Assembly (NCBI GenBank): GCA_964575185.1
Contig: CAZNPW010000044.1
Coordinates: 1-23,196, forward strand
Length of the DNA: 23,196 nucleotides
Direction: 5' to 3'
Source: CAZNPW01 sp964575185
GTDB taxonomy: Bacteria; Pseudomonadota; Alphaproteobacteria; Rhodobacterales; Rhodobacteraceae
Shown here: piece by piece, positions 15,819 through 23,196 of the stretch
Position numbering within the stretch: position 1 is the stretch's first letter
Layout: the number at the start of each line of letters is the position of its first letter
Translations under genes and position numbers: made by a program
The notes under the pieces: model-generated
Seen by the model: the letters and a program-made list of their open reading frames with translations, nothing else
Database searches by the model: none
What the model was told of the DNA's origin: nothing

Positions 15819-16606
15819 GCGCGGGCCTTCGCGAACAGCCGGTCGAAGTTGGCCGTGGTCTGCGCCGCGAACGCGGCCAGCGTCATGCCGAAGAGATCGG
15901 CCCCGGCCTGCGCGGTATGGGCAACGTAGGCGGGCTCGTTGCGCCGTCCCCGGTGCGGCGGGGGGGCGAGGTAGGGGCTGTCGGTCTCCACCAGGATGCG
16001 GTCGAGCGGGGCGGCCTTGAAGATCGCGCGCAGGGCGGTGGATTTCGGGAAGGCCGCGATGCCCGACATCGACAGGTAGAACCCCGCCTCCAGCGCCCGC
16101 GCGGCGAGACGCTCGCCGCTGGAAAAGCAATGCATGACGGCGGTATAGGGCCGTTCCTTCAGGTGATGGATGAGGATGTCGCCGATATCGTCGTCGGCAT
16201 CCCGCGCGTGGACGATCAGCGGCAGCCCGGTCTCCTGCGCGGCTGCGATGTGGATGCGCAGCGAGGCCGTCTGCGCGGCCTTGCTGTCCGGCGCGTAGTG
16301 GTAGTCGAGGCCCGTCTCGCCGATGCCCACGAAGCGCGGATGCTCGGCCAGCGCGACCAGCGCGTCGACCGTGGCCAAGGGTTCCTCGGCGGCGCTCATC
16401 GGGTGGGTGCCGGCGGCGTAGAAGACGCCGGGCAGGGTTTCGGCCAGCGCGCGCACGGCGGGTTCGTTGCGCAGCCGGGTGCAGATCGTGACCATCCGCG
16501 CGACGCCCGCCGCATGGGCGCGAGCGACGACCTGCGCAAGGTCGGGGGCCAGGTCGGGAAAGTCGAGGTGGCAGTGGCTGTCCACCAGGACGGGCAGGGG
16601 GTCCAT
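15815..16606 (-). CDS. tatD: TatD family metal-dependent hydrolase/DNase
   Basis: 263 residues from ATG 16606. Metal ligands of the TIM-barrel amidohydrolase fold are visible: DSHCHLDF (His11, His13), the Glu of GIGETGLDYHY, the His of LPLIVHARDAD, the His of MHCFSSGE and the Asp of LVETDSPYLAPPP. Members are 3'-5' exonucleases or DNases linked to DNA repair and quality control. It starts two bases after the holB stop and overlaps the next gene, so the operon is tightly coupled. Confidence 0.93.
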   Translation of the reverse strand: MDPLPVLVDSHCHLDFPDLAPDLAQVVARAHAAGVARMVTICTRLRNEPAVRALAETLPGVFYAAGTHPMSAAEEPLATVDALVALAEHPRFVGIGETGLDYHYAPDSKAAQTASLRIHIAAAQETGLPLIVHARDADDDIGDILIHHLKERPYTAVMHCFSSGERLAARALEAGFYLSMSGIAAFPKSTALRAIFKAAPLDRILVETDSPYLAPPPHRGRRNEPAYVAHTAQAGADLFGMTLAAFAAQTTANFDRLFAKARA

Positions 16607-16608
16607 CG

Positions 16609-17730
16609 CTACCTCGCAGGGGCGGGCGCGCGACCCGGGGCGCCGTCTTCGACCGTCAGGAGCGTATCGAGCAGAAGCGTCGCAGGGTCAAGGTTCAGCG
16701 CGCGCCCGGCGCGGGCGCGGGGCAAAAGGCGCGCGGACAGGTCGGCCCAGCCCTGCGCCGCGGCGAGGTCGGGTGCCAGGCGGGCGAGCAGCGCGGCCTC
16801 GCCCGGGGCGGCCTCCTCTGGCGGAGCCGCGGCCCCGGCGCGCGCGGCGCGCGCCAGGAACTGCGCCAGAAGGCCCAGGATCAGGTCGAAGACCTCGGGC
16901 CCGCTGCCGCGCACGGCCGCCTTGTCGGCCAGCGCCGCCGCCGCCGCGCGGTCGAGCCGTGGCAGCCCGCCCATCAGCCGCAGGAGCTCGCGGTAGAGCG
17001 TCAGCCCGTCCTGCGCCGTCAGGCGCAGCGCCTCGCCCGCCGATCCGCCGGCGAGCGCCGCGAGCGCGGGCGCGTCGGCCGGGGGCACCTCGACCCCCGC
17101 CTGCGCCAGCGCCGCGGCGAGGGGCGCTGGCAGCAGGGGGGCGAGCGCCAGCCTACGGGTCCGCGAGCGGATCGTCGGCAGCAGCCGCCCCGGTTCGTGC
17201 GCGACGATCAGGAAGGTGACGCCCGCCGGCGGCTCTTCCAGCACCTTCAGAAGCGCGTTGGCGCTGCTGGCGTTCAGGTCGTCGGCGGCGTCGAGGATCA
17301 CCGCGCGCGCGGTGCCGTCGGTCGCCTTCAGCCGCAGGAACTGGCCCAGGCGGGCGATCTCGGGCACCCGGATGTCCTGGCTCGGCGCGCTGCCGGACTC
17401 GTTGGCGCCCCGCCGCAAGAGGAACAGCCGCGGCTCGGCCAGCGCGGCCATGCGGCGCGCGACGGGCGCGTCGGGCGGCACGTCGAGCGTCGCGGGCGCG
17501 CCGGACATTCCCGCTGCGGGGTCCGACAGCAGGAACCGCGCGACGCTCCAGGCGAAGGTCGCCTTGCCGATGCCGCGCGGACCGGTCAAGAGCCAGGCAT
17601 GGTGCATCCGGCGCGCGGCCCAGGCCCCCAGCACTTCGGCCGCCGCCGCGTCATGGCCGAAGACCCGTGCGGCGTGGCGCGGGTGGGGCGCGCCGCCGAG
17701 CCGGTCGGGTTCCGTCAGGCCGTCGGTCAC
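16609..17730 (-). CDS. holB: DNA polymerase III subunit delta'
   Basis: 373 residues from GTG 17730, overlapping the tmk stop by GTGA. Part of the clamp-loader complex that puts the beta clamp onto DNA. The P-loop-like motif GPRGIGKAT is at 50-58. SSANALLKVLEEPPAGVTFL is the diagnostic delta'/gamma segment, followed by TIRSRTRRL where many relatives have SRCR. The four cysteines of the zinc module seen in some clamp-loader subunits are absent. The C-terminal collar domain is Ala-rich. Pairing with tmk is classical. Confidence 0.95.
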   Translation of the reverse strand: MTDGLTEPDRLGGAPHPRHAARVFGHDAAAAEVLGAWAARRMHHAWLLTGPRGIGKATFAWSVARFLLSDPAAGMSGAPATLDVPPDAPVARRMAALAEPRLFLLRRGANESGSAPSQDIRVPEIARLGQFLRLKATDGTARAVILDAADDLNASSANALLKVLEEPPAGVTFLIVAHEPGRLLPTIRSRTRRLALAPLLPAPLAAALAQAGVEVPPADAPALAALAGGSAGEALRLTAQDGLTLYRELLRLMGGLPRLDRAAAAALADKAAVRGSGPEVFDLILGLLAQFLARAARAGAAAPPEEAAPGEAALLARLAPDLAAAQGWADLSARLLPRARAGRALNLDPATLLLDTLLTVEDGAPGRAPAPAR

Positions 17731-18329
17731 AGCGCGGCCAGCACGCGGGCTGCGACCTGATCGACCGTCCCCGCACCGTCGATCACGCGGAACCGCGCGT
17801 GCCGCGCGGCGAGCGCGAGGAACCCCGCCCGCGCCCGCGCCTGGAAGTCGGCCCCCATCGCCTCGAACCGCATCTCGCCGCCCGCCCGCGCCGCGGCGCG
17901 CGACAGGCCGGTGGCGGGGTCGATGTCGATCAGCAGGGTGAGGTCCGGCTCCACCCCGATCATCAGGTCGTGCAGCCGGTCGACCACGGCGGCCAGGTCG
18001 CCGCGCGTCAGCCCCTGGAAGACGCGCGTCGAATCGGCGAAGCGGTCGGAGATGACGGTGTCGCCGCGCGCTAGCGCGGGACGGATCGTGCGCTCCAGAT
18101 GGTCGCGGCGGGCGGCGGTGAAGAGCAGGATCTCGGTCTCGGCCGACCAGCGGTCGCCCGCGCCTTCGAGCACCAGGCGCCGGATGTCCTCGGCCCCGGG
18201 ACTGCCGCCCGGTTCGCGGGTCAGGGTGACGGGCCGACCTGCCGCGCGCAGGGCGTCGGCCAGCCGCCGCGCCTGGGTGGACTTGCCGCTGCCGTCGATC
18301 CCTTCGAGGCTGATGAGGCGGCCTGCCAC
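17727..18329 (-). CDS. tmk: Thymidylate kinase
   Basis: 200 residues from GTG 18329, one base past the carboxypeptidase stop. An upstream in-frame ATG at 18359 would add ten residues but overlap that gene by 29 bp. The P-loop GIDGSGKST is at 10-18, the TREPGGSPGAEDIR segment holds the substrate loop, and DRFADSTRVFQG is the DR motif (Phe where Tyr or His is common). It phosphorylates dTMP to dTDP for DNA synthesis. It sits with holB, as in many bacteria. Confidence 0.95.
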   Translation of the reverse strand: MAGRLISLEGIDGSGKSTQARRLADALRAAGRPVTLTREPGGSPGAEDIRRLVLEGAGDRWSAETEILLFTAARRDHLERTIRPALARGDTVISDRFADSTRVFQGLTRGDLAAVVDRLHDLMIGVEPDLTLLIDIDPATGLSRAAARAGGEMRFEAMGADFQARARAGFLALAARHARFRVIDGAGTVDQVAARVLAAL

Positions 18330-18330
18330 A

Positions 18331-19476
18331 TCAGCTCGCCGGCGCGGTGCCGGCGACATAGCGCTGCCACAGCACGCGCGCCGCCGTCGTGACCCGCGGC
18401 ACGAAACCGGCGCGGCCCACGTCGGCTTCGGTGACGAGCGGCACGCGCGCCTCGGGCAGTTCGGGGATCTGGATGACCAGTTCGCCGACCTGCGTGCCCT
18501 TGGCGACCGGCGCCGTCAGCGGGCCCTGGTAGACGACCTCGGCGGTGACCTTCTCCTGCACCAGCGCGGGGACGAGGAAGGCCTGGTCGGCCGCGGCGAC
18601 CAGCCCCACGGTCGGCGCGTCGCCCATCCAGACCTCGGCCTCGGCCACCCGGACGCCGCCGCGCACCAGCGTCTTCTCGCCGAACTGGCGGAAGGCCCAG
18701 GACAGGATCCGCTCGCCCTCGGTCGCCCGCGCGGCGGCGTCGGGCAGGCCCGTGATCGCGAAGATCACCCGCCGGTCGCCCTGGATGGCCGACCCGACGA
18801 GGCCGTAGCCCGCCTCCTCGGTGTAGCCGGTCTTCAGGCCGTCGGCTCCGGGAAAGGACCCCAGGATCGGGTTGCGGTTGAACCGGTTGTCGGGCGCGCG
18901 GCCGGCCCACTGGTATTCCGTCTCGGCGAAATACTTGTATTCCTCGGGAAACTCCTCGATCAGCCGCAGCGCGATCAGGCCCAGGTCGCGCATGCTCATC
19001 ACGTGCCCCTCGGCCGGCCAGCCGGTGGAGTTCTTGAACACCGACTGTTCCATCCCGAGCGCCTTCGCCCGTTCGGTCATCTGCGCCGCAAAGGCCTCTT
19101 CGGTGCCCGCCAGCCCCTCGGCCACGACGACGCAGGCATCGTTGCCCGAGTTCACGATGATCCCCAGCAACAGGTCGCGCACCGTGGGCCTGTCCCCCAC
19201 GTCGAGGAACATCCGGCTGCCCCCCATGGCCTTGGCGCGTTCCGAAACCCCGAAGGTCGTGTCCATGGTGACACGCCCGTCCTGCAACGCCTCGAGCAGC
19301 ATGTTGATGGTCATGAGCTTCGACATGCTGGCAGGCGGCATCGGCACCTCGGCGTTCTTGTCCAGAAGGACGGTGCCCGACTTCACGTCGTAGACCCAGG
19401 CGGCCGTGGCCGCGGTTTCGAAGGCGGCGGCGGGCAGCGCGAAAAGCAGGCACAGCAGTGTCAGGAAGTGGCGCAT
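18331..19476 (-). CDS. D-alanyl-D-alanine carboxypeptidase (PBP5/6-like, peptidase S11)
   Basis: 381 residues from ATG 19476 with a signal peptide MRHFLTLLCLLFALPAAAFE, cleaved near residue 18. The active-site triad is complete: SMSK at 50-53 (Ser50, Lys53), SGN at 110-112 and KTG at 215-217. A beta-rich C-terminal domain (PBP5 type) follows, and the end QRYVAGTAPAS may carry the membrane-anchoring helix in weak form. It trims the terminal D-Ala from peptidoglycan stem peptides in the periplasm. It lies 25 bp after the SPOR lipoprotein gene; both act on the cell wall. Confidence 0.95.
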   Translation of the reverse strand: MRHFLTLLCLLFALPAAAFETAATAAWVYDVKSGTVLLDKNAEVPMPPASMSKLMTINMLLEALQDGRVTMDTTFGVSERAKAMGGSRMFLDVGDRPTVRDLLLGIIVNSGNDACVVVAEGLAGTEEAFAAQMTERAKALGMEQSVFKNSTGWPAEGHVMSMRDLGLIALRLIEEFPEEYKYFAETEYQWAGRAPDNRFNRNPILGSFPGADGLKTGYTEEAGYGLVGSAIQGDRRVIFAITGLPDAAARATEGERILSWAFRQFGEKTLVRGGVRVAEAEVWMGDAPTVGLVAAADQAFLVPALVQEKVTAEVVYQGPLTAPVAKGTQVGELVIQIPELPEARVPLVTEADVGRAGFVPRVTTAARVLWQRYVAGTAPAS

Positions 19477-19501
19477 CGGTCCCGTCCAGCGTTTGAGTGA
19501 T

Positions 19502-20539
<1,038 letters not shown>

Positions 20540-20712
20540 CCGCCCCGCGCCCCGCTGCCTCTTGGTCGGGCGGTCATCGCCGCCGCCCGTGTCGCGCGAA
20601 AGCATACCCGCGACGGCCCGTCCTTGCAAACGGCCCGACGCGCCCGCAGCCGTTTTCCCGCCGTCCCCCGTCCTTGCGCCGCCCCCGCCGCCCGGATATG
20701 CCCCCGCGCGTC

Positions 20713-20802
20713 GGAGGAGTGGCCGAGCGGTTGATGGCACCGGTCTTGAAAACCGACGTGGGGGCAACCCCACCGTGGGTTCGAATCCCACCTCCTCCGC
20801 CA
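20713..20802 (+). tRNA. tRNA-Ser (anticodon TGA)
   Basis: GGAGGAGTGGCCGAGCGGTT opens a class II tRNA. The acceptor stem is GGAGGAG with CTCCTCC. The anticodon loop CTTGAAA gives TGA. The variable arm GTGGGGGCAACCCCAC is long, the T-loop is TTCGAAT, and the CCA end is encoded (20800-20802). It marks the border between the conserved core and the right accessory region. Confidence 0.96.
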
Positions 20803-20831
20803 GTTGGCCCTGCGAAAGCGTTCTCCCGATC

Positions 20832-20850
20832 CGGCTGCGGCCGAATTTTT
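20832..20850 (+). terminator. Possible weak terminator of tRNA-Ser
   Basis: CGGC-TGCG-GCCG (20832-20843) followed by AATTTTT about 30 bp past the tRNA. The stem has only four pairs, so it is tentative. Confidence 0.35.
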
Positions 20851-21102
20851 CCGTTGTTTTCGGGGGCTATGCGCGCAGCCCTTTCCACCGGTCACGCCAT
20901 GCTGTGACCCGAAAGCGTTCTCTCAGGGCCAGTATTCTCCAAGGCTCTGCACTGCGGGCCATATGGTGTAGAGCCGTAAGAATCTGTTATCCTTGCGTTT
21001 TCGCGTCTGTGCGAGCCAGCCATTCCGCAAAACCATCCGCTCCCGACGCGACACTGGCATCGGAAAAAGCGGCGTTTGAACTTGTTTCGCGATGGACCTG
21101 GT
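20851..21102. other. Non-coding stretch between tRNA-Ser and the restriction-gene fragment
   Basis: No supported gene; the 149-residue minus-strand open frame crossing it is out of frame with the restriction fragment and looks like a shadow. A 13-bp sequence CGAAAGCGTTCTC occurs at 20813-20825 and again at 20910-20922, which could be a scar of island integration or chance. Confidence 0.4.
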
Positions 21103-21636
21103 TCATTGACCAACCGGTTCTGGCACGGCCGCATTTGCGTGCTTGGAGACGATATCCTGCACATCAGATGGCTTGAACGCGACATCCCATGCCCACTCCC
21201 CAAATCCGCCAGTTCCGTTGATCGCCTTGACCCATTCACGCAAAGCGTCGCGCTTTGCCTTGTTCTGCGGGCTGTCTGTTCCCTTGATCTCGAGTGCAAG
21301 CATCCTGCCGCTGGACAGCTTGACAAGGAAGTCTGGAACATACCGACGGCGCGAGCCGGCCCACATGTACTGGATCTGAAAGCCCAGATGATCGTTCTTC
21401 GCGTAGGCGATCACCTCGTCTCGACCCTCGAAGACATTCGCCGCGTGACCCTCCCACGCGGAATCGCCGACAAGATGGCTGATGTGCGATTTGATCGCCG
21501 GGAAGCACGGCTTGGAGGTGTACCAGGTGCGCATCTGGCCAGTGGCACCAATGGGGTTTTCTTCGTCAAAGATGGGGGTGAGGCGCTCCGTGTTCTGCTC
21601 TGTGATGTGGCGCATGACGTGCTGGACGACAAGGTG
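21103..21636 (-). pseudogene. C-terminal fragment of a type III-like restriction enzyme (Res)
   Basis: 177 residues of the minus strand, ending at the stop near 21103, match the nuclease end of Res-type restriction subunits. A PD-(D/E)xK core is visible: RRYVPDFLVKLSSGRMLALE followed directly by IKG, with the Asp of VPDF and the Glu and Lys of EIK. The closing text NKAKRDALREWVKAINGTGG, FGEWAWDVAF and DIVSKH is characteristic of the family (called BPTD_3080 family in annotation). Everything upstream (helicase domains) is missing because the IS3-family element begins at 21637; the frame continues into IS sequence only as an artefact. It is not functional. Confidence 0.82.
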
Positions 21637-21662
21637 TGAGCTACCCCCCGAAAATCGGACAG
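21637..21662 (+). repeat. Left terminal inverted repeat of the IS3-family element
   Basis: TGAGCTACCCCCCGA, a five-base spacer, then GGACAG. It matches the right end at 22882-22907 in both blocks with one mismatch. Confidence 0.8.
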
Positions 21663-21717
21663 TGACGGAAGCTACGATCTGAAGTCTGCTGATCTTCAAA
21701 CGCGAGGAGATCAGGAC

Positions 21718-22017
21718 ATGTCGAAACGCAGGAACCACGACGCAGTGTTCAAGGCACGTGTGGCGTTGGAAGCCGTGAAGGGAGAGCGCACGGTGTCGGA
21801 ACTGGCGGCCGCCTATGGGGTCCATCCGACGATGATCCATCAATGGAAGCGGTCTTTGCTGGAAGGTGCGGCGGGCATCTTCGAGCGTGGCGGCAAGATC
21901 GCGGCCGGCGTGGAGATCGGTGAAGACACCGTGCGTGACCTGCATGCCAAGATCGGGGAGCTGGCGGTCGCCAACGATTTTTTGTCACGAAAGCTCAAGC
22001 CCTGGATCGGCAAGTGA
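21718..22017 (+). CDS. IS3-family transposase OrfA
   Basis: 99 residues from ATG 21718, preceded by GAGGAGAT. A transposase_8 helix-turn-helix (FKARVALEAVKGERTVSELA, then HPTMIHQWKRSLLEG) is followed by a leucine-zipper-like helix (VRDLHAKIGELAVANDFLSR). It binds the element's ends. A T6G run (GATTTTTTG, at about 21977-21985) near its end could allow a -1 frameshift into orfB. Confidence 0.92.
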   Translation: MSKRRNHDAVFKARVALEAVKGERTVSELAAAYGVHPTMIHQWKRSLLEGAAGIFERGGKIAAGVEIGEDTVRDLHAKIGELAVANDFLSRKLKPWIGK

Positions 22018-22868
22018 GGCGCGGCATGATCGAACGCTCACATCCCCAACTGTCGGTCGGGGCACAATGCCGCCTGCTGTCGATCTCTCGGTCGTCTTTC
22101 TATTACGAGCCGCTGGGCGAGACGGCGATGAACCTCGGCCTCATGCTGCTGATCGACCAGCAGTTCCTCGAAACCCCGTTTTACGGTGTCCGGCAGATGA
22201 CCTGGCACCTTCAGAACGAAGGCCATGCCGTGAACGAGAAACGCATCCGGCGGCTGATGCGCCTTATGCGGTTGACGCCGATCTACCAGAAGCCCGATAC
22301 CAGCCGCCCCGCGAAGGGACACAAGACCTACCCCTACCTGCTGGGCGGATTGCGGGTGGACCGCCCGAACCAGGTCTGGTGCGCTGACATCACCTACATC
22401 CCGATGCGAAAGGGCTTCCTCTATCTGGTCGCCATCATGGACTGGTTCACCCGCAAGGTGTTGGCCTGGCGCATCTCCAACACGCTGGAGGCCGACTTCT
22501 GCGTCGAAGCGCTGAACGAGGCGGTCCACCGCTTCGGTCCGCCCGAGATCATGAACACGGATCAGGGCAGCCAGTTCACCTCCTTCGCCTGGACCGATCG
22601 GCTGAAACGGGTCGGCATCCGCATATCGATGGACGGCACGGGGCGCTGCCTCGACAACATCTTCATCGAGCGTCTCTGGCGGTCCCTGAAGTATGAATGC
22701 GTCTACCTGCACGCCTGGGAAACCGGCTCGCAAGCCAAGGCAGGCATCGCGCGCTGGATCACCTTCTACAACCACCAGCGGCCTCACGCCGCCCATGGCG
22801 GACAACCGCCCGCCGTGGTCTACTTCAACGCAACCGAAACCGATCAGCAGGTGCAAGCAGTAGCTTAG
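22014..22868 (+). CDS. IS3-family transposase OrfB (DDE integrase domain)
   Basis: 284 residues if started at GTG 22014, which overlaps the orfA stop as GTGA; ATG 22026 is an alternative. The HTH_21 region (RRLMRLMRLTPIYQKP) precedes an rve integrase core. The catalytic triad is Asp125 (VWCADITYIP), Asp183 (MNTDQGSQFTS) and Glu219 (FIERLWRSLKYE), with the usual D-35-E spacing. The C-terminus FYNHQRPHAAHGGQPPAVVY is typical. It may be made alone by translational coupling or as an OrfAB fusion by frameshifting. Intact. Confidence 0.93.
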   Translation: MRRGMIERSHPQLSVGAQCRLLSISRSSFYYEPLGETAMNLGLMLLIDQQFLETPFYGVRQMTWHLQNEGHAVNEKRIRRLMRLMRLTPIYQKPDTSRPAKGHKTYPYLLGGLRVDRPNQVWCADITYIPMRKGFLYLVAIMDWFTRKVLAWRISNTLEADFCVEALNEAVHRFGPPEIMNTDQGSQFTSFAWTDRLKRVGIRISMDGTGRCLDNIFIERLWRSLKYECVYLHAWETGSQAKAGIARWITFYNHQRPHAAHGGQPPAVVYFNATETDQQVQAVA

Positions 22869-22881
22869 AACACCCGGAAAT

Positions 22882-22907
22882 CTGTCCAAGGATCGGGGAG
22901 TAGCTCA
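22882..22907 (-). repeat. Right terminal inverted repeat of the IS3-family element
   Basis: On the minus strand it reads TGAGCTACTCCCCGA, a five-base spacer, then GGACAG. Confidence 0.8.
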
Positions 22908-23061
22908 TACCGCCGACCGCGAGCACGTCGCCGATACCGACGAGGGTCCATGGATCGAAGTCGAGCATGAAATGCGGATTGGTGCCGTGGACCGCTTTCA
23001 GCGTTGCTACGGTGGTTTCGAGGTCCGTCGTTAGAATACGGGTGTAGGTCTTGAGGATCAT
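22908..23061 (-). pseudogene. N-terminal fragment of a VOC/glyoxalase-like protein
   Basis: Starts at ATG 23061 with AGGATGG eleven bases upstream (MILKTYTRILTTDLETTVAT) and continues to about residue 51 (WTLVGIGDVLAVGG), the first beta-alpha-beta unit of a vicinal-oxygen-chelate fold. The IS3-family element then interrupts it and the frame runs on into IS sequence to a stop near 22825. The C-terminal half is not in the window; what follows the IS is a different gene. The family call rests on general resemblance. Confidence 0.6.
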
Positions 23062-23113
23062 GCTGTTACCATCCTGTTTGTAATGAGGGCCCTCGTGTCA
23101 GCATTTCCCGAAC

Positions 23114-23196
23114 TCAGTGACGGTCGGGAATGCGGGCAACGACCTTGATCTCGAAATCGAAGCCCGAGAGCCAGTTGACGCCGATTGCCGTCCATG
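23114..23196 (-). CDS. RidA family protein, C-terminal end only
   Basis: The visible 26 or so residues before TGA 23116-23114 read WTAIGVNWLSGFDFEIKVVA then RIPDRH, matching the RidA/YjgF C-terminus (typically RxAIGVxxL...EIxxxA). Members deaminate reactive enamine/imine intermediates. The 5' part lies beyond the right edge. It ends 52 bp before the VOC fragment on the same strand, so the two were probably co-transcribed. Confidence 0.7.
   Translation of the reverse strand, partial: WTAIGVNWLSGFDFEIKVVARIPDRH

Larger units (their letters stand above)
21637..22907 (+). mobile_element. IS3-family insertion sequence, complete
   Basis: A 1,271-bp element with terminal inverted repeats: left TGAGCTACCCCCCGA then GGACAG, right (complement) TGAGCTACTCCCCGA then GGACAG, with a divergent spacer between the two blocks. 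The ends are TG and CA. It encodes orfA and orfB in the usual order. No matching direct repeat flanks it: the bases before are AAGGTG and after are TACCGC. The flanking gene pieces belong to unrelated genes, so it probably sits at a deletion or recombination junction. Confidence 0.9.

Noticed and set aside
18330..18359. Upstream ATG for tmk
   Set aside because: It would overlap the carboxypeptidase gene by 29 bp and adds residues not expected in the family; GTG 18329 fits the operon spacing better.
20892..21341. A 149-codon minus-strand open frame near the restriction fragment
   Set aside because: It overlaps the Res fragment in another frame and has no recognisable features.

Overview
The window looks like a chromosomal segment of a high-GC alphaproteobacterium, most likely Rhodobacterales (Rhodobacter/Paracoccus/Roseobacter relatives). 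The basis is the protein style, the SPOR-lipoprotein/dac/tmk/holB/tatD/PhnP-like gene order, and a polyamine-type ABC operon. No rRNA or species-specific marker is present, so the genus is not resolved. A GC-rich core (about 8.6-20.8 kb) is flanked on both sides by accessory DNA that is visibly lower in GC and full of broken genes.

Left accessory region (1-8.6 kb). A very large minus-strand gene runs off the left edge. It encodes a DUF4011-type SF1 helicase-like protein with a transglutaminase-like N-terminal part and a Walker A motif. It has no stop codon in the window. Directly upstream is a helix-turn-helix/coiled-coil gene split by an intact IS5-family (IS427-type) element; removing the IS and one TA copy restores one open frame. 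Next come the decayed C-terminus of a type I restriction subunit (HsdR) fused to an N-terminal phage-type integrase fragment, a complete DUF6880 gene, and the relic of an IS3-family element. The combination suggests a worn defence or genomic island.

Core (8.6-20.8 kb). A four-gene minus-strand ABC importer operon of the spermidine/putrescine class runs ATPase, binding protein, permease, permease, with a strong UUCG-capped hairpin after the binding protein gene. Next is tRNA-Leu(GAG), then lipB on the plus strand, whose end overlaps the convergent AEC transporter gene by 97 bp. A tightly packed minus-strand operon follows: SPOR lipoprotein, D-Ala-D-Ala carboxypeptidase, thymidylate kinase, DNA polymerase III delta', TatD, PhnP-like metallo-hydrolase and AEC transporter. 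Several of its junctions are 4-bp GTGA stop/start overlaps. It links envelope growth, dTTP supply and replication functions.

Right accessory region (20.8-23.2 kb). It starts just after tRNA-Ser(TGA), a common kind of island insertion site. It holds the C-terminal nuclease end of a type III-like restriction enzyme, an intact IS3-family element, the N-terminal end of a VOC/glyoxalase-like protein, and the C-terminal end of a RidA-like protein. The IS lacks a target duplication and sits between halves of unrelated genes, so it probably marks a deletion or rearrangement.

The best candidate for something new is the HTH/coiled-coil gene plus DUF4011 helicase pair at the left edge. Its function is inferred, not shown.
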